A DNA stretch of 64,000 nt from Rhodanobacter denitrificans (lineage in GTDB: Bacteria; Pseudomonadota; Gammaproteobacteria; Xanthomonadales; Rhodanobacteraceae), in NCBI GenBank assembly GCA_003241385.1, contig QFPO01000006.1, positions 175,065 through 239,064 of the forward strand, in the 5' to 3' direction. Positions 52,468-61,470 of the stretch are shown in pieces; positions within the stretch are counted from its first letter, which is position 1, and each line of letters starts with the position of its first letter. The notes under the pieces are model-generated. The model saw nothing but the letters and a program-made list of their open reading frames with translations. It made no database searches and was not told the DNA's origin. A program made the translations under genes and the position numbers.

Positions 52468-54921
52468 ATGTCCGCCGCTTCGCGTCGACGCCGCCTCGTC
52501 CTGGCTCTGATCGTGGTGTCGGCCTGGCCGCTGCAGGCGCCGGCTGCGCGCTGGATCGCCGAGTTCGACTACGCCGATGCGGCCGCGCGCGACCGCCTGG
52601 TCGCGGCATTCGGTCACCCCGAGGTCGATCCGCTGCGCCGCCGCGTCACCGCCGAAGCCGACGACGCGACGCTGGCGCGCCTGGTCGCGGACGGTTTCGC
52701 GCCGCGCATCGATGCGGTCGCCAGCGCCCGTCTGCAGGCGCTCGAGCGCGACGGCGGCGCACTGCGTGCGATCCCGGGCTTCGCGTGCTATCGCACGGTC
52801 GACGATACGCACGCGCGGCTGCAGCAACTGGCCGCCGCCCATCCGGCGCTGGCGACCGTGGTGCCGATCGGGCCGTCGTGGCGGCGGACGCAGGACCCGG
52901 CCAGCGGGCACCTGCTCGAGGTGCTGCGGCTGACGCAGTCCGGTACCGACGGCGCCTTTGCCGACAAGCCGGCGCTGTTCGTGCTCGGCGGCATCCACGG
53001 GCGCGAGTACGTCACGGCCGAGACCGCGCTGCGCTTCGGCGAATGGTTGGCCGAGCGCTACGGCCGCGACGCCGATGCGACGACGCTGCTCGATCACTAC
53101 CAGGTGCACCTGCTCGTGCAGGCCAATCCGGACGGCCGCGCGATCGCCGAGACCGGCGTGCTCTGGCGCAAGAACGCCGACGATGCATCGGGCGCGTGCA
53201 CCGCGCAGCCGCCGACCGGCAGCTATCACGCCGGCGTCGATCTCAACCGCAACTATCCGTTCAACTGGAACGCCGGCGGCAGCAGCGCCGATCCATGCGC
53301 ACAGACCTTCCGCGGCACGGCGGCGGCGTCGGAGCCGGAGACACAGGCGGTCATGACCTACATCGCCGGCGTACAGGCCGGCGCCGGCCAGCCGTACGCG
53401 GGCGGTCTCTACGCCGACCGCCGCGCCGACGACCGCGTGACGCCGGCGCCCGATACGACGACCGGCGTCGTGCTCGATCTGCACAGCAACGGCCGGCTGG
53501 TGCTGTGGCCATGGGGCGATACCGCGACGGCGCCGCCGAACGGCGCCGCGCTGGAGCGGTTCGGCCGCCGCATCGGCTGGCACAACGGCTATATGCCGAT
53601 CGTCTCCAACGGCATCGGCGCGACCAGCGGGACCACACCGGACACCGCCTACGGTGCGCTCGGCGTCGCCGCCTTCACGATCGAGCTCGGCGGCCTGGAC
53701 TTCTTCCAGGACTGCGCGGCGTTCGAGGACGACACCTGGCCGAAGAACCTGGCCGGTCTGCGCTACATCGCGCGCAATCTCGCCGCGCCGTACCGGTTGC
53801 CGGCCGGGCCCGACGTCGCCGAGGTGCGCATCGAGCCGAACCTGATCGTCGCCGGCGAGACCGCGACGATCCGCGCGCGTGCCGACGACGGCGGCTACGC
53901 GGCCTACGGCCCCGCGCCGACCGTGTTCGCGATCGCCGCGGCCGGCGCCGGCATCGGCACGTTGCCGTGGCAGGCGACATCGGCGCTCCCGATGACGGCC
54001 GACGACGGTGCGTTCGACCAGACGGCCGAAGCCGTCTCGCGCGTCGTCGCTGCTGACACGCTCGGTCCCGGCCGTCACGCGGTGCACGTGCAGGCGCGCA
54101 ATGCGGCCGGTGCCGACGGTCCGCCGGCCTCGGCCTTCGTCGAGGTGGCCGCGGCCGGTGCCGTCGCGACCGTCGCCGGTACGATCAGCGATCGCACGAC
54201 CGGCCTGCCGCTGGCGGCGCAGGTGCGCATCGTGGAGTCCGACGGTGACGTGCGCGCGATGCCGGCCGGCGCCGACGGCCAGTATCGTCTGCATGTGCAT
54301 CCGGGCGCGGTGACGCTCGAGGCGCGCCGCTTCGGCTATCTGCCCGAGCGCATCGAGAACTTCACGCTGGGCGCCGGCGCGGCACGCGTGCGCGATCTGG
54401 CGCTGAGCCCACAGTGCAACGCGTTCGCCGACGATGCCGAGGGCGGCGACCCCGGCTGGACCGCGCAGCCGGCCAGCGGCGGCTGGGGCATCGAGACGAT
54501 CGCGACCGGCGAGCACGTCTGGAACGACAGCCCGGGCGGCCGCTACCCTTCCAGTGCCGATCTGCGCCTGACCTCGCCGGCGCTGGACCTGTCCGGCTAC
54601 GCGGCGGTCACGCTCGCGTTCGACGAGCGCTGCGCGACCGAGGAAACCTACGACACCGGCGTCGTCGAGGTCTCGACCGATGCGGCGCACGTGGTCTGGA
54701 GCGAGGTCTACCGCTGCAGCGGCCGGTCCGCCTGGCGGCGCGTGACGCTCGACCTGCCGCAGCTGGCCGGGCAGGCCGACGTGCGGCTGCGCCTGCGCAC
54801 GCGCAGCGACCCCTCCGGCGAGTTCGACGGCTGGAGCATCGACGATCTGACGCTCGGCCTGCCCGACGCCGTGTGCCGCGCCGGCGTCGATCCGCTGTTC
54901 GACGACGGGTTCGATCCGTGA
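52468..54921 (+). CDS. Secreted M14 zinc carboxypeptidase with C-terminal domains and LFDDGFD tag
   Basis: 817 residues. Signal peptide (~1-26), then a propeptide-like region and the M14 catalytic domain (~105-435): H177 and E180 in GIHGREYV bind zinc, NPDGR and DLNRNYPFNW are the substrate-binding arginines, DLHSNGRLVLWPW gives the third ligand, and the catalytic Glu is in FTIELGG. Then an Ig-like domain (~455-550), a carboxypeptidase-regulatory-like domain (~560-640), a discoidin/MAM-like beta domain (~650-800) and LFDDGFDP at the end. Its stop is overlapped by the GTG start of an ABC ATPase, suggesting coupled translation with a transporter. Confidence 0.93.
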   Translation: MSAASRRRRLVLALIVVSAWPLQAPAARWIAEFDYADAAARDRLVAAFGHPEVDPLRRRVTAEADDATLARLVADGFAPRIDAVASARLQALERDGGALRAIPGFACYRTVDDTHARLQQLAAAHPALATVVPIGPSWRRTQDPASGHLLEVLRLTQSGTDGAFADKPALFVLGGIHGREYVTAETALRFGEWLAERYGRDADATTLLDHYQVHLLVQANPDGRAIAETGVLWRKNADDASGACTAQPPTGSYHAGVDLNRNYPFNWNAGGSSADPCAQTFRGTAAASEPETQAVMTYIAGVQAGAGQPYAGGLYADRRADDRVTPAPDTTTGVVLDLHSNGRLVLWPWGDTATAPPNGAALERFGRRIGWHNGYMPIVSNGIGATSGTTPDTAYGALGVAAFTIELGGLDFFQDCAAFEDDTWPKNLAGLRYIARNLAAPYRLPAGPDVAEVRIEPNLIVAGETATIRARADDGGYAAYGPAPTVFAIAAAGAGIGTLPWQATSALPMTADDGAFDQTAEAVSRVVAADTLGPGRHAVHVQARNAAGADGPPASAFVEVAAAGAVATVAGTISDRTTGLPLAAQVRIVESDGDVRAMPAGADGQYRLHVHPGAVTLEARRFGYLPERIENFTLGAGAARVRDLALSPQCNAFADDAEGGDPGWTAQPASGGWGIETIATGEHVWNDSPGGRYPSSADLRLTSPALDLSGYAAVTLAFDERCATEETYDTGVVEVSTDAAHVVWSEVYRCSGRSAWRRVTLDLPQLAGQADVRLRLRTRSDPSGEFDGWSIDDLTLGLPDAVCRAGVDPLFDDGFDP

Positions 54922-55694
54922 GCGCGGTGCCCGCGAACACCGCCGCCGCGACGGAACCGGTACTGGCGGTCGCCGATCTTCGCAAGCGCTACGGCGCGAA
55001 GGTCGCGGTCGACGGCATTTCCTTCACGGTCGGGCGCGGCGAGATCGTCGGTCTGCTCGGTCCCAACGGAGCCGGCAAGACGACGACGATCAACATGGTG
55101 CTCGGCCTGCTCGAGCCGAGCGCCGGCACGATCCGCATCGACGGCGTCGACCTGGCGCGGCAGCGCTCGCGCGCATTGGCGCGCTGCAATTTCGCGGCGG
55201 TCTACGCGGCGCTGCCGGGCAATCTGACGGTGCGCCAGAACCTGCGCTGGTTCGGCATGATCTACGACGTGCCGGACTTGTCGCGACGGATCGACGCGCT
55301 GCTCGAGCGTCTCGATCTGGTGCGCTTCGCCGACACACGCTGCGGCCTGCTGTCCTCGGGCGAGCAGTCGCGCGTGGGCCTGGCCAAGGCGATGCTCAAC
55401 GATCCGGTCCTGCTGCTGCTCGACGAGCCGACCGCCTCGCTCGACCCGGCGACCGCCCAGGACCTGCGCGGCCTGATCCGCGGCATCGCCGATCAGGGCC
55501 GCGGCGGCATCCTGTGGACCTCGCACAACATGCACGAGGTGCAGGCGGTCTGCGACCGCGTCCTGTTCCTCGCCGACGGGCGCATCCTGCTCGAAGGCGA
55601 TCCGCGCGCGCTGCCGGCCGAGCACGGCGTCGACACGCTCGACGCGCTGTTCATCCGCCTGGCGCGCCGGTCGCTGACCGAGGGCACGCCGTGA
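54918..55694 (+). CDS. ABC-2-type exporter, ATP-binding protein
   Basis: 258 residues from a GTG at 54918 overlapping the M14 stop (GTGA). Walker A GPNGAGKTT (~50), Q-loop region, signature LSSGEQSR, Walker B LLLLDEPTASLDP and the switch His in WTSHNM are all present. It pairs with the ABC-2 permease at 55691, again by a GTGA overlap. The two could export polysaccharide, lipid-linked sugar or a peptide; the nearby glycosyltransferase group favours a glycan, which is inference. Confidence 0.92.
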   Translation: MSAVPANTAAATEPVLAVADLRKRYGAKVAVDGISFTVGRGEIVGLLGPNGAGKTTTINMVLGLLEPSAGTIRIDGVDLARQRSRALARCNFAAVYAALPGNLTVRQNLRWFGMIYDVPDLSRRIDALLERLDLVRFADTRCGLLSSGEQSRVGLAKAMLNDPVLLLLDEPTASLDPATAQDLRGLIRGIADQGRGGILWTSHNMHEVQAVCDRVLFLADGRILLEGDPRALPAEHGVDTLDALFIRLARRSLTEGTP

Positions 55695-56494
55695 AGCCGC
55701 GCCGCGTCGCCGCCGTCCTGCTGCGCCAGTTCTATCTGATGCGTGCGAGTCCGACGCGCCTGGTTCCGGCGTTCGCGTGGAGCGCGATCGACATCGTGCT
55801 GTGGGGATTCATCACGCGCTATCTGGCCACGCTGTCCGACCAGGGGCCGGTGCTCGCGCTCGGTCTGCTCGGCGCGGTGCTGCTGTGGAATTTCTTCGGC
55901 CGCATCATGCACGGCGTGACGACCGCGTTCTTCGAGGACATCTGGTCGCGCAATCTGATGAACCTGTTCGCGACGCCGCTGGCGATCTCCGAATACGTGA
56001 CCGGCCTGGTGCTGACGAGCCTGGCGACCGGGGCGATCGCGCTGTCGGTCATGCTGGCGCTGGCCGCCGGCGTGTTCGGACTGTCTTTCGCGGCCTACGG
56101 CCTGGCGTTCGTGCCGTTCCTGCTGATCCTGCTGCTGTTCGGCGTCGGGCTCGGAATCCTCGCCAGTGCGATCGTGCTGCGGCTCGGGCCCGCCTCGGAA
56201 TGGCTGATCTGGCCGATTCCGGCGCTGCTCTCGCCGTTCGCGGCGGTGTTCTATCCGCTGTCGATCCTGCCCGGCTGGATGCAGGCGATCGCCCATCTGC
56301 TGCCGCCGGCCTACGTGTTCGAAGGCATGCGCGCGATCGTCGCCGGGCAGCCGTTCCCGCTGCAGACGCTCGCCGTCGCGGCCGCGCTGGCGATCGCCCA
56401 AGTGTTGGCCGCCTATGCGTTTTTCGTCTACATCCAGCGCGGCGCCGTGCGCAGCGGCCTGCTCGCGCGCTACAGCGCCGAGAGCGTCGGCTGA
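55691..56494 (+). CDS. ABC-2-type transporter permease
   Basis: 267 residues from a GTG at 55691 overlapping the ATPase stop. Six hydrophobic helices occur at ~25-50, ~55-75, ~105-130, ~135-165, ~175-195 and ~235-255. The segment PAYVFEGMRAIVAGQPFP before the last helix is typical of ABC-2 permeases. It forms the membrane half of the exporter with the gene before it. No sequence motif fixes the substrate. Confidence 0.9.
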   Translation: MKPRRVAAVLLRQFYLMRASPTRLVPAFAWSAIDIVLWGFITRYLATLSDQGPVLALGLLGAVLLWNFFGRIMHGVTTAFFEDIWSRNLMNLFATPLAISEYVTGLVLTSLATGAIALSVMLALAAGVFGLSFAAYGLAFVPFLLILLLFGVGLGILASAIVLRLGPASEWLIWPIPALLSPFAAVFYPLSILPGWMQAIAHLLPPAYVFEGMRAIVAGQPFPLQTLAVAAALAIAQVLAAYAFFVYIQRGAVRSGLLARYSAESVG

Positions 56495-56542
56495 CGTGGC
56501 CGGGCCGGCGGTTCCGGCCCGGTTTTCGCAGCGGCGTCCAGG

Positions 56543-56572
56543 TTGACAGCGGCTCGCGCGACTGCCGAGAAT
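56543..56572 (+). promoter_or_regulatory. Candidate sigma-70 promoter of the glycosyltransferase gene
   Basis: A perfect -35 box TTGACA (56543-56548), an 18-base spacer and a GAGAAT -10 (56567-56572) lie 36 bases before the ATG of the glycosyltransferase. This would let the group from 56608 be expressed separately from the exporter genes. Confidence 0.5.
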
Positions 56573-56607
56573 CGCGATCCTTTCTCGCCGGGCCCGCCCC
56601 GATTCCG

Positions 56608-57333
56608 ATGCGCCCCCCCTTGAATCCTCGCGATTGCCTGGCCGTGATGCCTGCCCGCAACGAGGCGGCCACGGTCGGCGAGGTGGTGCGCGGCGTGCGC
56701 GAGGCGCTCGGCTGCGACGTGCTCGTGGTCGACGACGCCGGCGACGACGGCACCGCCGAGGTCGCACGGGCCGCCGGTGCCGAGGTGCTGGTGCTGCCGC
56801 TCGGCCTCGGTGCCTGGGGCGCGACGCAGACCGGGATCCGCTACGCACTGCGCCAGGGCTACGGCGGCGTCGTGACGCTGGATGCCGACGGCCAGCACCT
56901 GCCGTCCTCGCTGCCGTCGCTGTTCGAGGAACAGGCGCGCAGCGACGCCGACGTCGTGATCGGCACCTGCATCGAACGGCTCAGCGGACCCAAGCGCGTG
57001 GCCTGGCACTATCTGCGCGTGCTGACCGGCCTGCGCCTGTCGGACTTCACCTCGGGCCTGCGGCTCTACAACCGGCGCGCGCTGGCGCGGCTGGCGTCGC
57101 CCGAGGCGAGCCTGCTCGATTTCCAGGACGTCGGCGTGCTGATGCTGCTGGCGCGCGAGGGCCGCACGATCGCCGAGGTGCCCACGCCGATGCGCGCGCG
57201 CAGCAACGGCCATTCGCGCGTGTTCGCCTCCTGGTGGGTCGTGCTGCGCTACATGATCAACACGACCGTGCTGTGCCTGGCCCGGCTCGATGCCGGCCGC
57301 CGCGCGCCGGTCGCCCGCGAGGCGCGCCGATGA
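56608..57333 (+). CDS. Family 2 glycosyltransferase, dolichol-phosphate mannosyltransferase-like
   Basis: 241 residues. The GT2 fold shows AVMPARNEAATVGEVV near the start, VLVVDDAGDDGT, GVVTLDADGQHLPSSLP with the metal-binding DAD, and SDFTSGLRLYNRRAL, the pattern of dolichyl-phosphate-sugar synthases. The C-terminus has no membrane helix. The overlap ATGA at 57330 couples it to a DUF2304 protein, a pairing commonly seen with this GT2 subgroup, which may anchor it at the inner membrane. Confidence 0.9.
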   Translation: MRPPLNPRDCLAVMPARNEAATVGEVVRGVREALGCDVLVVDDAGDDGTAEVARAAGAEVLVLPLGLGAWGATQTGIRYALRQGYGGVVTLDADGQHLPSSLPSLFEEQARSDADVVIGTCIERLSGPKRVAWHYLRVLTGLRLSDFTSGLRLYNRRALARLASPEASLLDFQDVGVLMLLAREGRTIAEVPTPMRARSNGHSRVFASWWVVLRYMINTTVLCLARLDAGRRAPVAREARR

Positions 57334-57719
57334 ACGCCCAGCTGACTGCGGCGATCATCGGCATCGGCCTGGCCGTCGCGATCCTCTATCTGGTCCGCCG
57401 CGACCATCTGCACGGCCCGTATGCGGTCTGGTGGCTCGGCGTCGCGGTCGCGACCCTGGTGCTCGGCCTGTTCCCGGCCCTGGTCGGCTGGCTCGGCCGC
57501 GCGACCGGCATCAGCTACGCACCGGTGCTGCCGATCATCATCGGCCTGTCGTTCGTGCTGCTGCGCCTGCTCAAGCTCGACATCGAGCGTTCGCGCCAGG
57601 AGCGGCAGCTGCGCCGGCTGACCCAGAAACTGGCGATCCTCGAGCGCGAACTGGACCGCGTCGGCTACCGGCTGCCCGCGGCCGATCCCGACGCCGAACT
57701 CGTCACCGACGACGAATGA
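57330..57719 (+). CDS. DUF2304 small membrane protein
   Basis: 129 residues. Three hydrophobic helices (~6-22, ~32-55, ~66-82) precede a polar C-terminal coiled coil (~85-112, KLDIERSRQERQLRRLTQKL). This is the usual DUF2304 build, and the gene sits in an ATGA overlap with the GT2 gene. It probably anchors or modulates the glycosyltransferase; no enzymatic residue is seen. Confidence 0.88.
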   Translation: MNAQLTAAIIGIGLAVAILYLVRRDHLHGPYAVWWLGVAVATLVLGLFPALVGWLGRATGISYAPVLPIIIGLSFVLLRLLKLDIERSRQERQLRRLTQKLAILERELDRVGYRLPAADPDAELVTDDE

Positions 57720-57761
57720 GCGGCCGCTGCGCCGCCGCGGCGGACCGCTGAGGCCCGGCCT

Positions 57762-58901
57762 GTGCGCATCCTGCACGTCGGCAAGTACTACGCGCCGCAG
57801 CGCGGCGGCATCGAACGCTGCACGCAGGACCTGGCCGAATGGGCGGTCGCGCACGGCCATGCCGTGGCCGCGCTGGTGCACCAGCCGGCCGGCGTCCTGC
57901 GCGGCGCCGCCGAGCGCATCGGCGAGGTCGAGGTGGTGCGCGCCGGCTGCATCGCCGCACCGCTGTACACGCCGCTGAGTCCGGCGTTCCCGCTGCATCT
58001 GGCGCGGCTGCTCGACCGCTTCCGGCCCGATCTTCTGCATCTGCACCTGCCCAATCCGTCGGCGTTCTGGGCGCTGACGCTGCCGGCCGCGCGGCGCCTG
58101 CCGTGGGTCGCGCACTGGCACGCCGAGGTGCCGACCGATACGCCGGACTGGCGGCTGCGCGCGGCCTATCGCGTCTATCGGCCGTTCGAGCAGGCGCTGC
58201 TGGCGCGCTCGGCCGCGATCGTGACGACGTCCGAGGCCTATGCCGCGGCCAGCCGCGCGTTGGCGCCGTGGCGCGCGAAGACGCGCGCGATCCCGCTCGG
58301 CATCGGCGAGGCCGTCGCCGCGCCGGCGGCGCCGCCGGACTGGCCGGCCGGCACCGGCCTGCGCCTGCTCGCGGTCGGGCGGCTCAGTGCGTACAAGGGT
58401 TTCGACGTGCTGCTCGAGGCGCTCGCGCGCTGCGCCGATGCGCGGCTCGTGCTGATCGGCCAGGGCGAGGAGGCGCCGCGCCTGCAGGCGCTCGCCGCGC
58501 GCCTGGGCGTGGTCGATCGCGTGCGCTTCGCCGGTGCCGTCGACGACGCGGGGCTGAGCGCCGCTTATGCCGCCGCCGATCTGGTCGTGCTGCCGTCGCT
58601 CGATCGCGGCGAGGCCTTCGGCATGGTGCTGCTCGAGGCGATGCGCGCGGGACGCGCGGTGATCGCCAGCGACGTGGCCGGTTCGGGCATTTCGAGCGTG
58701 GTCGGTAGCGATGCCGGCATGCTGGCGCCGCCCGGCGATGCCGCGGCGCTGGCCGCCGCGATCGCCGCTCTGGCAGCCGATCCGGCACGGCGCCGCGCGC
58801 TCGGCGAAGCCGGCCAGGCGCGCTGGCGCGCGCGCTTCATGCTGGCGCATGCGGCCGATCCGTTTCTCGCGCTGTATGCCGAGGCTCTGGCCGCGCGCTA
58901 G
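57762..58901 (+). CDS. Family 4 glycosyltransferase
   Basis: 379 residues from a GTG at 57762. The N-terminal lobe begins VRILHVGKYYAPQRGGIERC and contains LHLHLPNP; the C-terminal lobe has LLAVGRLSAYKGFDVLLEAL, IGQGEEAPRLQALA and the nucleotide-binding acidic stretch RGEAFGMVLLEAMRAG, all typical of GT4 (retaining mannosyl/glucosyltransferases). It lies 42 bases after the DUF2304 gene and may share the transcript. It presumably adds sugars to the glycan made by this group. Confidence 0.92.
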   Translation: MRILHVGKYYAPQRGGIERCTQDLAEWAVAHGHAVAALVHQPAGVLRGAAERIGEVEVVRAGCIAAPLYTPLSPAFPLHLARLLDRFRPDLLHLHLPNPSAFWALTLPAARRLPWVAHWHAEVPTDTPDWRLRAAYRVYRPFEQALLARSAAIVTTSEAYAAASRALAPWRAKTRAIPLGIGEAVAAPAAPPDWPAGTGLRLLAVGRLSAYKGFDVLLEALARCADARLVLIGQGEEAPRLQALAARLGVVDRVRFAGAVDDAGLSAAYAAADLVVLPSLDRGEAFGMVLLEAMRAGRAVIASDVAGSGISSVVGSDAGMLAPPGDAAALAAAIAALAADPARRRALGEAGQARWRARFMLAHAADPFLALYAEALAAR

Positions 58902-58918
58902 CGCGCATCCAGGCGCCG

Positions 58919-59545
58919 CTACGGCGGCGTGATCGTGATGCCGGAGACCACCGCGAGCACCGGCGTCAGCACGCTGGCGTCGTGATCGCTGGCGTAGAGC
59001 GTGAAGACGATCACCGCATCGCCGTCGAGGCGCAGGCCGCGTGTCAGGAACAGGAATTCGCCGGCGCGCGGATGGCGGTCGGTCAGGCGCGCATAGACGC
59101 CGTCGGCCTCGGGTCCGAAGCGCAGCGGCACGACCGCCTCCTCGAGAAAACGCGGCAGCAGGCCGGACAGGCTTGCGATCAGATAGCCGGGCAGGCCGGC
59201 GTCGTCCAGCGTCGCGAGCTTCAGTGCCGCGCGCGTGCCGATCTGGATCTCGAGGCCGAAGCGCTCCTGCGGCGGCACGATGCGGACGAAGGTCGTGCCG
59301 GCGCCGTCCTGCCGCTCGAACGTGAGCCACGATGGCGGCATCCGCATCTGGATGCGGCCGAGCCGGGCGTGGTCGAAGTCGCGCGCCGACCAGGCTGCGG
59401 TGTCGGCTGCCGCCGCGATCGCAGCTGTCGACATCGCCGTCGCGAGCGCGACTGCTGCGATCAGCCGCGCGCCGATGCCGCCGCGCAGGCATCGGCCGTA
59501 CGCGGCGCCGATGCGACGCCAGCGGCCGGCGCGCAGCGCGCTCAC
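58919..59545 (-). CDS. Secreted protein of unknown function, downstream of MHS transporter
   Basis: 208 residues from a GTG at 59545 overlapping the transporter stop (GTGA). The N-terminus is basic, then hydrophobic (~25-48), consistent with a signal peptide ending AAADT or a membrane anchor. The body is beta-rich with RMPPSWLTFERQDGAGTTFV and ends SGITITPP. I do not recognise a family and see no catalytic motif. It is expressed together with the transporter and ends 17 bases from the convergent GT4 gene. Confidence 0.65.
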   Translation of the reverse strand: MSALRAGRWRRIGAAYGRCLRGGIGARLIAAVALATAMSTAAIAAAADTAAWSARDFDHARLGRIQMRMPPSWLTFERQDGAGTTFVRIVPPQERFGLEIQIGTRAALKLATLDDAGLPGYLIASLSGLLPRFLEEAVVPLRFGPEADGVYARLTDRHPRAGEFLFLTRGLRLDGDAVIVFTLYASDHDASVLTPVLAVVSGITITPP

Positions 59546-60813
59546 GCCTCGCCCGAGCGTGGCCGGATCAATACCAGCGCGAGCAGCGAGACGGCTGCCG
59601 CCGCCGACAGGTAGTAGCCGACCGAGGCGATGCCGTAGCGGCCGGCCAGCCAGGTCGCCGCGTAAGGCGCCAGCGACGCGCCGACGATGCCGGCCAGATT
59701 GAACGTCAGCGAGGCGCCGGTATAGCGCACCGCGGTCGGGAACAGCTCGGCCAGCGCAGTGCCGAGCGGTCCGTAGGTCAGCCCCATCAAGGCCAGGCCG
59801 AGCGCGAGGAACGCGAACGTGCCGGCCGCACTGCCGGCGCCGAACAGCGGCGCGAACGTCAGTCCGTACAGGCCGATCGCGATCGTCGCGCCGATCAGCA
59901 CGGCACGCCGGCCGCGCCGGTCGGCGACCAGCGCCGACAGCGGGATCGTCGCCGCGAAGAACAGCACGCCGCCCATCTGCAGCACCAGGAAGGTCTCGCG
60001 CGCGTAGCCGAGCGCGGACGTACCCCAGCTCAGCGCGAACACCGTCATCAGATAGAACAGCACGAAGGTGGCGGTCGCCGCGAACGTGCCGAGCAGCAAG
60101 ACCAGCGGATGTTGCGCGAGCACCGTCGCCATCGGCAGGCGCACGCGCTCCTCGTTGGCGATCGCGCGCTGGAATGCCGGCGTCTCGGTCAGCCGCAGCC
60201 GCACGTACAGACCGACCAGCACCAGCAGCGCGCTGGCCAGGAACGGAATGCGCCAGCCCCAGGCCAGGAACTGCGCCTCGTCGAGGCATTCGGTCAGCAG
60301 CAGGAACACGCCGGTCGAGCACAGGAAGCCGATCGGCGCGCCGAGCTGCGGAAACATGCCGTACCAGGCGCGCTTGCCGGGCGGCGCGTTCTCGGTCGCC
60401 AGCAGCACCGCGCCGCCCCATTCGCCGCCGAGCCCGAGGCCCTGGCCGAATCGGCACAGCGCGAGCAGCGCCGGCGCGAGCACGCCGATCGACGCGTAGG
60501 TCGGCAGCAGGCCGATCAGCACGGTCGAGCCACCCATCGTCAGCAGCGCGGCGACCAGGGTCGCCTTGCGGCCGACGCGGTCGCCGAAGTGTCCGAACAG
60601 CGCCGAGCCGATCGGCCGCGCGAAGAACGCCAGCGCGAACGTCGCCAGCGACTGCAGCGTCGCCGACGCCGGATCGCCGGCCGGGAAGAACAGCTGCGGG
60701 AACACCAGCACCGCGGCGGTGGCGTAGATGTAGAAGTCGAAGAACTCGATCGTCGTGCCGATCAGGCTCGCGAAGAGCACGCGCCGCGGCGAAGCGGCTG
60801 CCGGTGTCGCCAT
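59542..60813 (-). CDS. MFS transporter, metabolite:H+ symporter (MHS) family
   Basis: 423 residues with twelve hydrophobic segments. The opening GTTIEFFDFYIYATAAVLVF and the loop GDRVGRKATLVAALLTMGGS are hallmarks of the MHS family (shikimate, dicarboxylate and proline/betaine-type carriers); GLGLGGEWGGAVLLATENAP is the second signature. The substrate cannot be inferred. It is the first gene of a two-gene unit with the secreted 208-residue protein and is divergent from the cold-shock gene. Confidence 0.92.
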   Translation of the reverse strand: MATPAAASPRRVLFASLIGTTIEFFDFYIYATAAVLVFPQLFFPAGDPASATLQSLATFALAFFARPIGSALFGHFGDRVGRKATLVAALLTMGGSTVLIGLLPTYASIGVLAPALLALCRFGQGLGLGGEWGGAVLLATENAPPGKRAWYGMFPQLGAPIGFLCSTGVFLLLTECLDEAQFLAWGWRIPFLASALLVLVGLYVRLRLTETPAFQRAIANEERVRLPMATVLAQHPLVLLLGTFAATATFVLFYLMTVFALSWGTSALGYARETFLVLQMGGVLFFAATIPLSALVADRRGRRAVLIGATIAIGLYGLTFAPLFGAGSAAGTFAFLALGLALMGLTYGPLGTALAELFPTAVRYTGASLTFNLAGIVGASLAPYAATWLAGRYGIASVGYYLSAAAAVSLLALVLIRPRSGEA

Positions 60814-61106
60814 ATGGTCAATCCCCGTTCCGGCCCCGCCCGCGGGGCGCCGCCGATTCTGGCACCGGCCGGACCCGGATGGCACGCCCGTTCAGGTGCG
60901 GCGCTCGCTTTGTCGCGAAAACCCCTGTAGAGTGCGCGCCACTGTGTTCTCGAGGGTCACTGTGAATCGTGGCCCGATGTGGTTGATCGTTTGATCCGCT
61001 CTTCGTCCCCTCTCGCGTACTCCTTGGCGACTCAGTACCGGCCCGCGGCTCTCTCCGCCGGCTGCGTTTCATTTCATCCTTCACCGAGTTTGTCAGGAGT
61101 AGTCTC

Positions 61107-61316
61107 ATGAGCAATCGCCAGAACGGTACCGTCAAGTGGTTCAACGACGCCAAGGGCTTCGGCTTCATCACGCCGGAAAGCGGCCCGGATCTGTTCGTGC
61201 ATTTCCGTTCGATCCAGGGCAGCGGCTTCAAGTCGCTGCAGGAAGGCCAGCGCGTGACCTTCGTCGCCGTGCAGGGCCAGAAGGGCATGCAGGCCGACCA
61301 GGTCCAGGTGGCCTGA
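61107..61316 (+). CDS. Cold-shock protein, CspA family
   Basis: 69 residues. One OB-fold cold-shock domain with RNP1 KGFGFITP and RNP2 LFVHFRSI, nucleic-acid-binding aromatics in place. It acts as an RNA chaperone. Its upstream leader is long: more than 140 bases separate the MFS divergent region from the start codon, with no other frame, which fits the long, structured 5' leader by which csp genes are regulated. CAGGAG lies just upstream of the ATG. The terminator at 61353 makes it a single-gene unit. Confidence 0.95.
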   Translation: MSNRQNGTVKWFNDAKGFGFITPESGPDLFVHFRSIQGSGFKSLQEGQRVTFVAVQGQKGMQADQVQVA

Positions 61317-61352
61317 TCCACCGCGCCGGCGGGCTCGCCCGCCGCTGCATCG

Positions 61353-61388
61353 AAAACCCCGAGCGTTCGCGCTCGGGGTTTTTGTTTT
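61353..61388 (+). terminator. Intrinsic terminator of the cold-shock gene
   Basis: A 9-bp stem (61357-61365 with 61370-61378) carries a TTCG tetraloop and is followed by TTTTTGTTTTT. A-tract pairing extends the stem. Located 40 bases after the stop codon. Confidence 0.92.
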
Positions 61389-61470
61389 TCGGGCCGGCGT
61401 TTTCGAGCGATCGGTCCGAGTCGACGGCATGCCGCTTCCCGGGACGATCGCGGGCCTCTCCGATCATCCG

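Noticed and set aside
52291..54690. Upstream extension of the ybeZ frame
   Set aside because: Antisense to the M14 gene; the family start is at 52290.
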